Of a stretch of 6,562 nucleotides of DNA, positions 5,658 through 6,562 are shown piece after piece. The stretch is from Acidobacteriaceae bacterium (GTDB lineage: Bacteria > Acidobacteriota > Terriglobia > Terriglobales > Acidobacteriaceae): contig WQYS01000139.1 of the NCBI GenBank assembly GCA_009781125.1, positions 1 through 6,562 on the forward strand. The letters are read 5' to 3'. Each line of letters opens with the position of its first letter. Position 1 is the stretch's first letter. The position numbers and the translations under genes were made by a program. The notes under the pieces were generated by a model. The model did no database searches. It saw only the letters and a list, made by a program, of their open reading frames with translations, and had not been told where the DNA came from.

Positions 5658-6562
5658 CTAACTGGCCTCCTGTGACCTCTTGGTCACGGTCGCGGCGTAG
5701 GGGAACGGATCGGATGCCTTCTTCAGCCAGTCCAGAGCTACGCCGTCCAGATCGCTGCGCAGGGCCTTGCGAGCTGGATCGTCGATGAGGTTCTTCATCT
5801 GGTAAGGGTCTTCCTGGTTGTCGTAGAGCAGCCAGCGCCCGTCTTCGGCGACCGCATAGGTGTAGCGCGGCGTGCGGACGGCGCGGAACAGAGGCGCGTT
5901 ATTCATCTGCCTCTCCTCGGCTCCGGCCTTGCTGATGTGCATGACGAACGCGCTCTCGGGAGCGTCTACTTTGCCGCCGCGCATCGCTGCCGAAAGATCC
6001 TTGCCCGCGCAGTGGTCGGGCACGGAAATCCCCGCCAGACCGCAGAGAGTCGGATAGATATCCACGGTCGAGAAGAGCATGTTGATCTCAAGCCCCTGCG
6101 CCGTGACGCCGGGATAGCGAATGAAAAACGGAACCCGGCACGACTCCTCCCACGGCAGCCGCTTGCCCATGTACGTGTGGGAACCCATCATGTCGCCGTG
6201 GTCCGAGGTGTAGATCACGATGGTGTTGTCGGCCTGGCCGGTCGCTTCCAGCGTGCGCAGCAGGCGGCCAAACTGCTTGTCGACTCCGCTGATGTGGGAG
6301 TAGTACCCATGCTGCGCATTGCGCAGCCCCGCCGCCGAGCCAAGGACTCCGTTGCCGTGGTTTTTGAACTTGACGTTTGGCCGCATGGCCAGAGTATCCG
6401 CGTTGTAGAGCTTCATGTCCTCGGCAGGCGCATCGCCATAGGGAGGATGCGGAGGATTCCAGGAGACCATCAGCATCCACGGCTTGGAATCCAGCTTCTG
6501 CTGTTGCAGGAACTGCACCGCCTGATCGGTCATCAGATCGCAGTTGTATCCGTGCGGCTGAA
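5658..6562 (-). CDS. Sulfatase, arylsulfatase-like, C-terminal part (N-terminus beyond right edge)
   Basis: Predicted formylglycine-dependent sulfatase; only the C-terminal 300 residues are in the window. The frame stays open to the right edge (PHGYNCDLMTDQAVQFL), so the ATG at 6533 is an internal Met, not the start. The catalytic Cys-x-Pro-Ser-Arg region and any signal peptide lie outside. Counting from the first full codon, visible motifs are SWNPPHPPY with His38 (core substrate-side His), SDHGD (119-123, metal-binding Asp120 and His121) and GKRLPWEES (132-140, catalytic Lys133). DIYPTLCGLAGI and the tail LYDNQEDPYQMKNLIDD are standard sulfatase C-terminal elements. The DHGDMMGSH/GKRLPWEES form differs from the HGWHLG/QWEKLT form of the other sulfatase, so the two belong to different branches and probably attack different sulfate positions or sugars. 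It lies upstream of the VWA gene on the same strand. Confidence 0.93.
   Translation of the reverse strand, partial: QPHGYNCDLMTDQAVQFLQQQKLDSKPWMLMVSWNPPHPPYGDAPAEDMKLYNADTLAMRPNVKFKNHGNGVLGSAAGLRNAQHGYYSHISGVDKQFGRLLRTLEATGQADNTIVIYTSDHGDMMGSHTYMGKRLPWEESCRVPFFIRYPGVTAQGLEINMLFSTVDIYPTLCGLAGISVPDHCAGKDLSAAMRGGKVDAPESAFVMHISKAGAEERQMNNAPLFRAVRTPRYTYAVAEDGRWLLYDNQEDPYQMKNLIDDPARKALRSDLDGVALDWLKKASDPFPYAATVTKRSQEAS

Noticed and set aside
5343..5661. Plus-strand small open frames over the VWA 5' end and the spacer
   Set aside because: They overlap the VWA signal peptide region on the opposite strand, lack ribosome sites and encode nothing recognisable.
6531..6533. ATG at 6533 as start of the second sulfatase
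   Set aside because: The frame continues upstream to the window edge with sulfatase-like sequence (PHGYNCDL), and a start here would remove the whole N-terminal catalytic half. It is an internal Met.
1..6562. CRISPR array, tRNA, insertion sequence or prophage traces
   Set aside because: I looked for regularly spaced repeats, cloverleaf-like folds, transposase motifs and terminal inverted repeats with target duplications and saw none.

Overview
This 6.6 kb window looks like chromosomal DNA from an acidobacterium (Acidobacteriota, Terriglobia-like). The evidence is a secreted von Willebrand A protein of the type almost confined to that phylum, an Oar-like TonB-dependent receptor with an N-terminal carboxypeptidase-regulatory-like domain, formylglycine-type sulfatases, and moderately GC-rich coding sequence. 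The taxonomic call is an inference from gene families; no rRNA or marker gene is present.

Layout from left to right. (1) Positions 1-2377, minus strand: the N-terminal 792 residues of a TonB-dependent receptor whose C-terminus lies beyond the left edge. (2) 2378-2831: a 454-bp divergent intergenic region with promoter and operator candidates, including two copies of one imperfect palindrome, each about 55-60 bp from one of the two divergent start codons. (3) 2832-4343, plus strand: a Tat-exported sulfatase of the iduronate-2-sulfatase type with all recognisable catalytic motifs. (4) 4344-4540: a convergent gap with two perfect inverted repeats, neither followed by a U-tract. (5) 4541-5527, minus strand: a secreted VWA-domain protein with an intact MIDAS motif. 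(6) 5528-5657: a spacer with a nested inverted repeat and a candidate ECF-sigma-type promoter. (7) 5658-6562, minus strand: the C-terminal 300 residues of a second, different sulfatase, whose formylglycine site lies off the right edge.

Together the genes suggest a locus for taking up and desulfating sulfated glycans or sulfate esters: an outer-membrane TonB transporter, two exported sulfatases and a secreted adhesion- or scaffold-like VWA protein. The substrate cannot be read from this window, and no glycoside hydrolase, SusD-like protein, sulfatase-maturing enzyme or regulator gene is visible. The most interesting non-coding signal is the matched palindrome pair in the divergent promoter region. 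It suggests that the receptor and the first sulfatase answer to the same regulator, and it also supports an upstream GTG start for the sulfatase. I see no tRNA, rRNA, CRISPR array, insertion sequence or broken gene.
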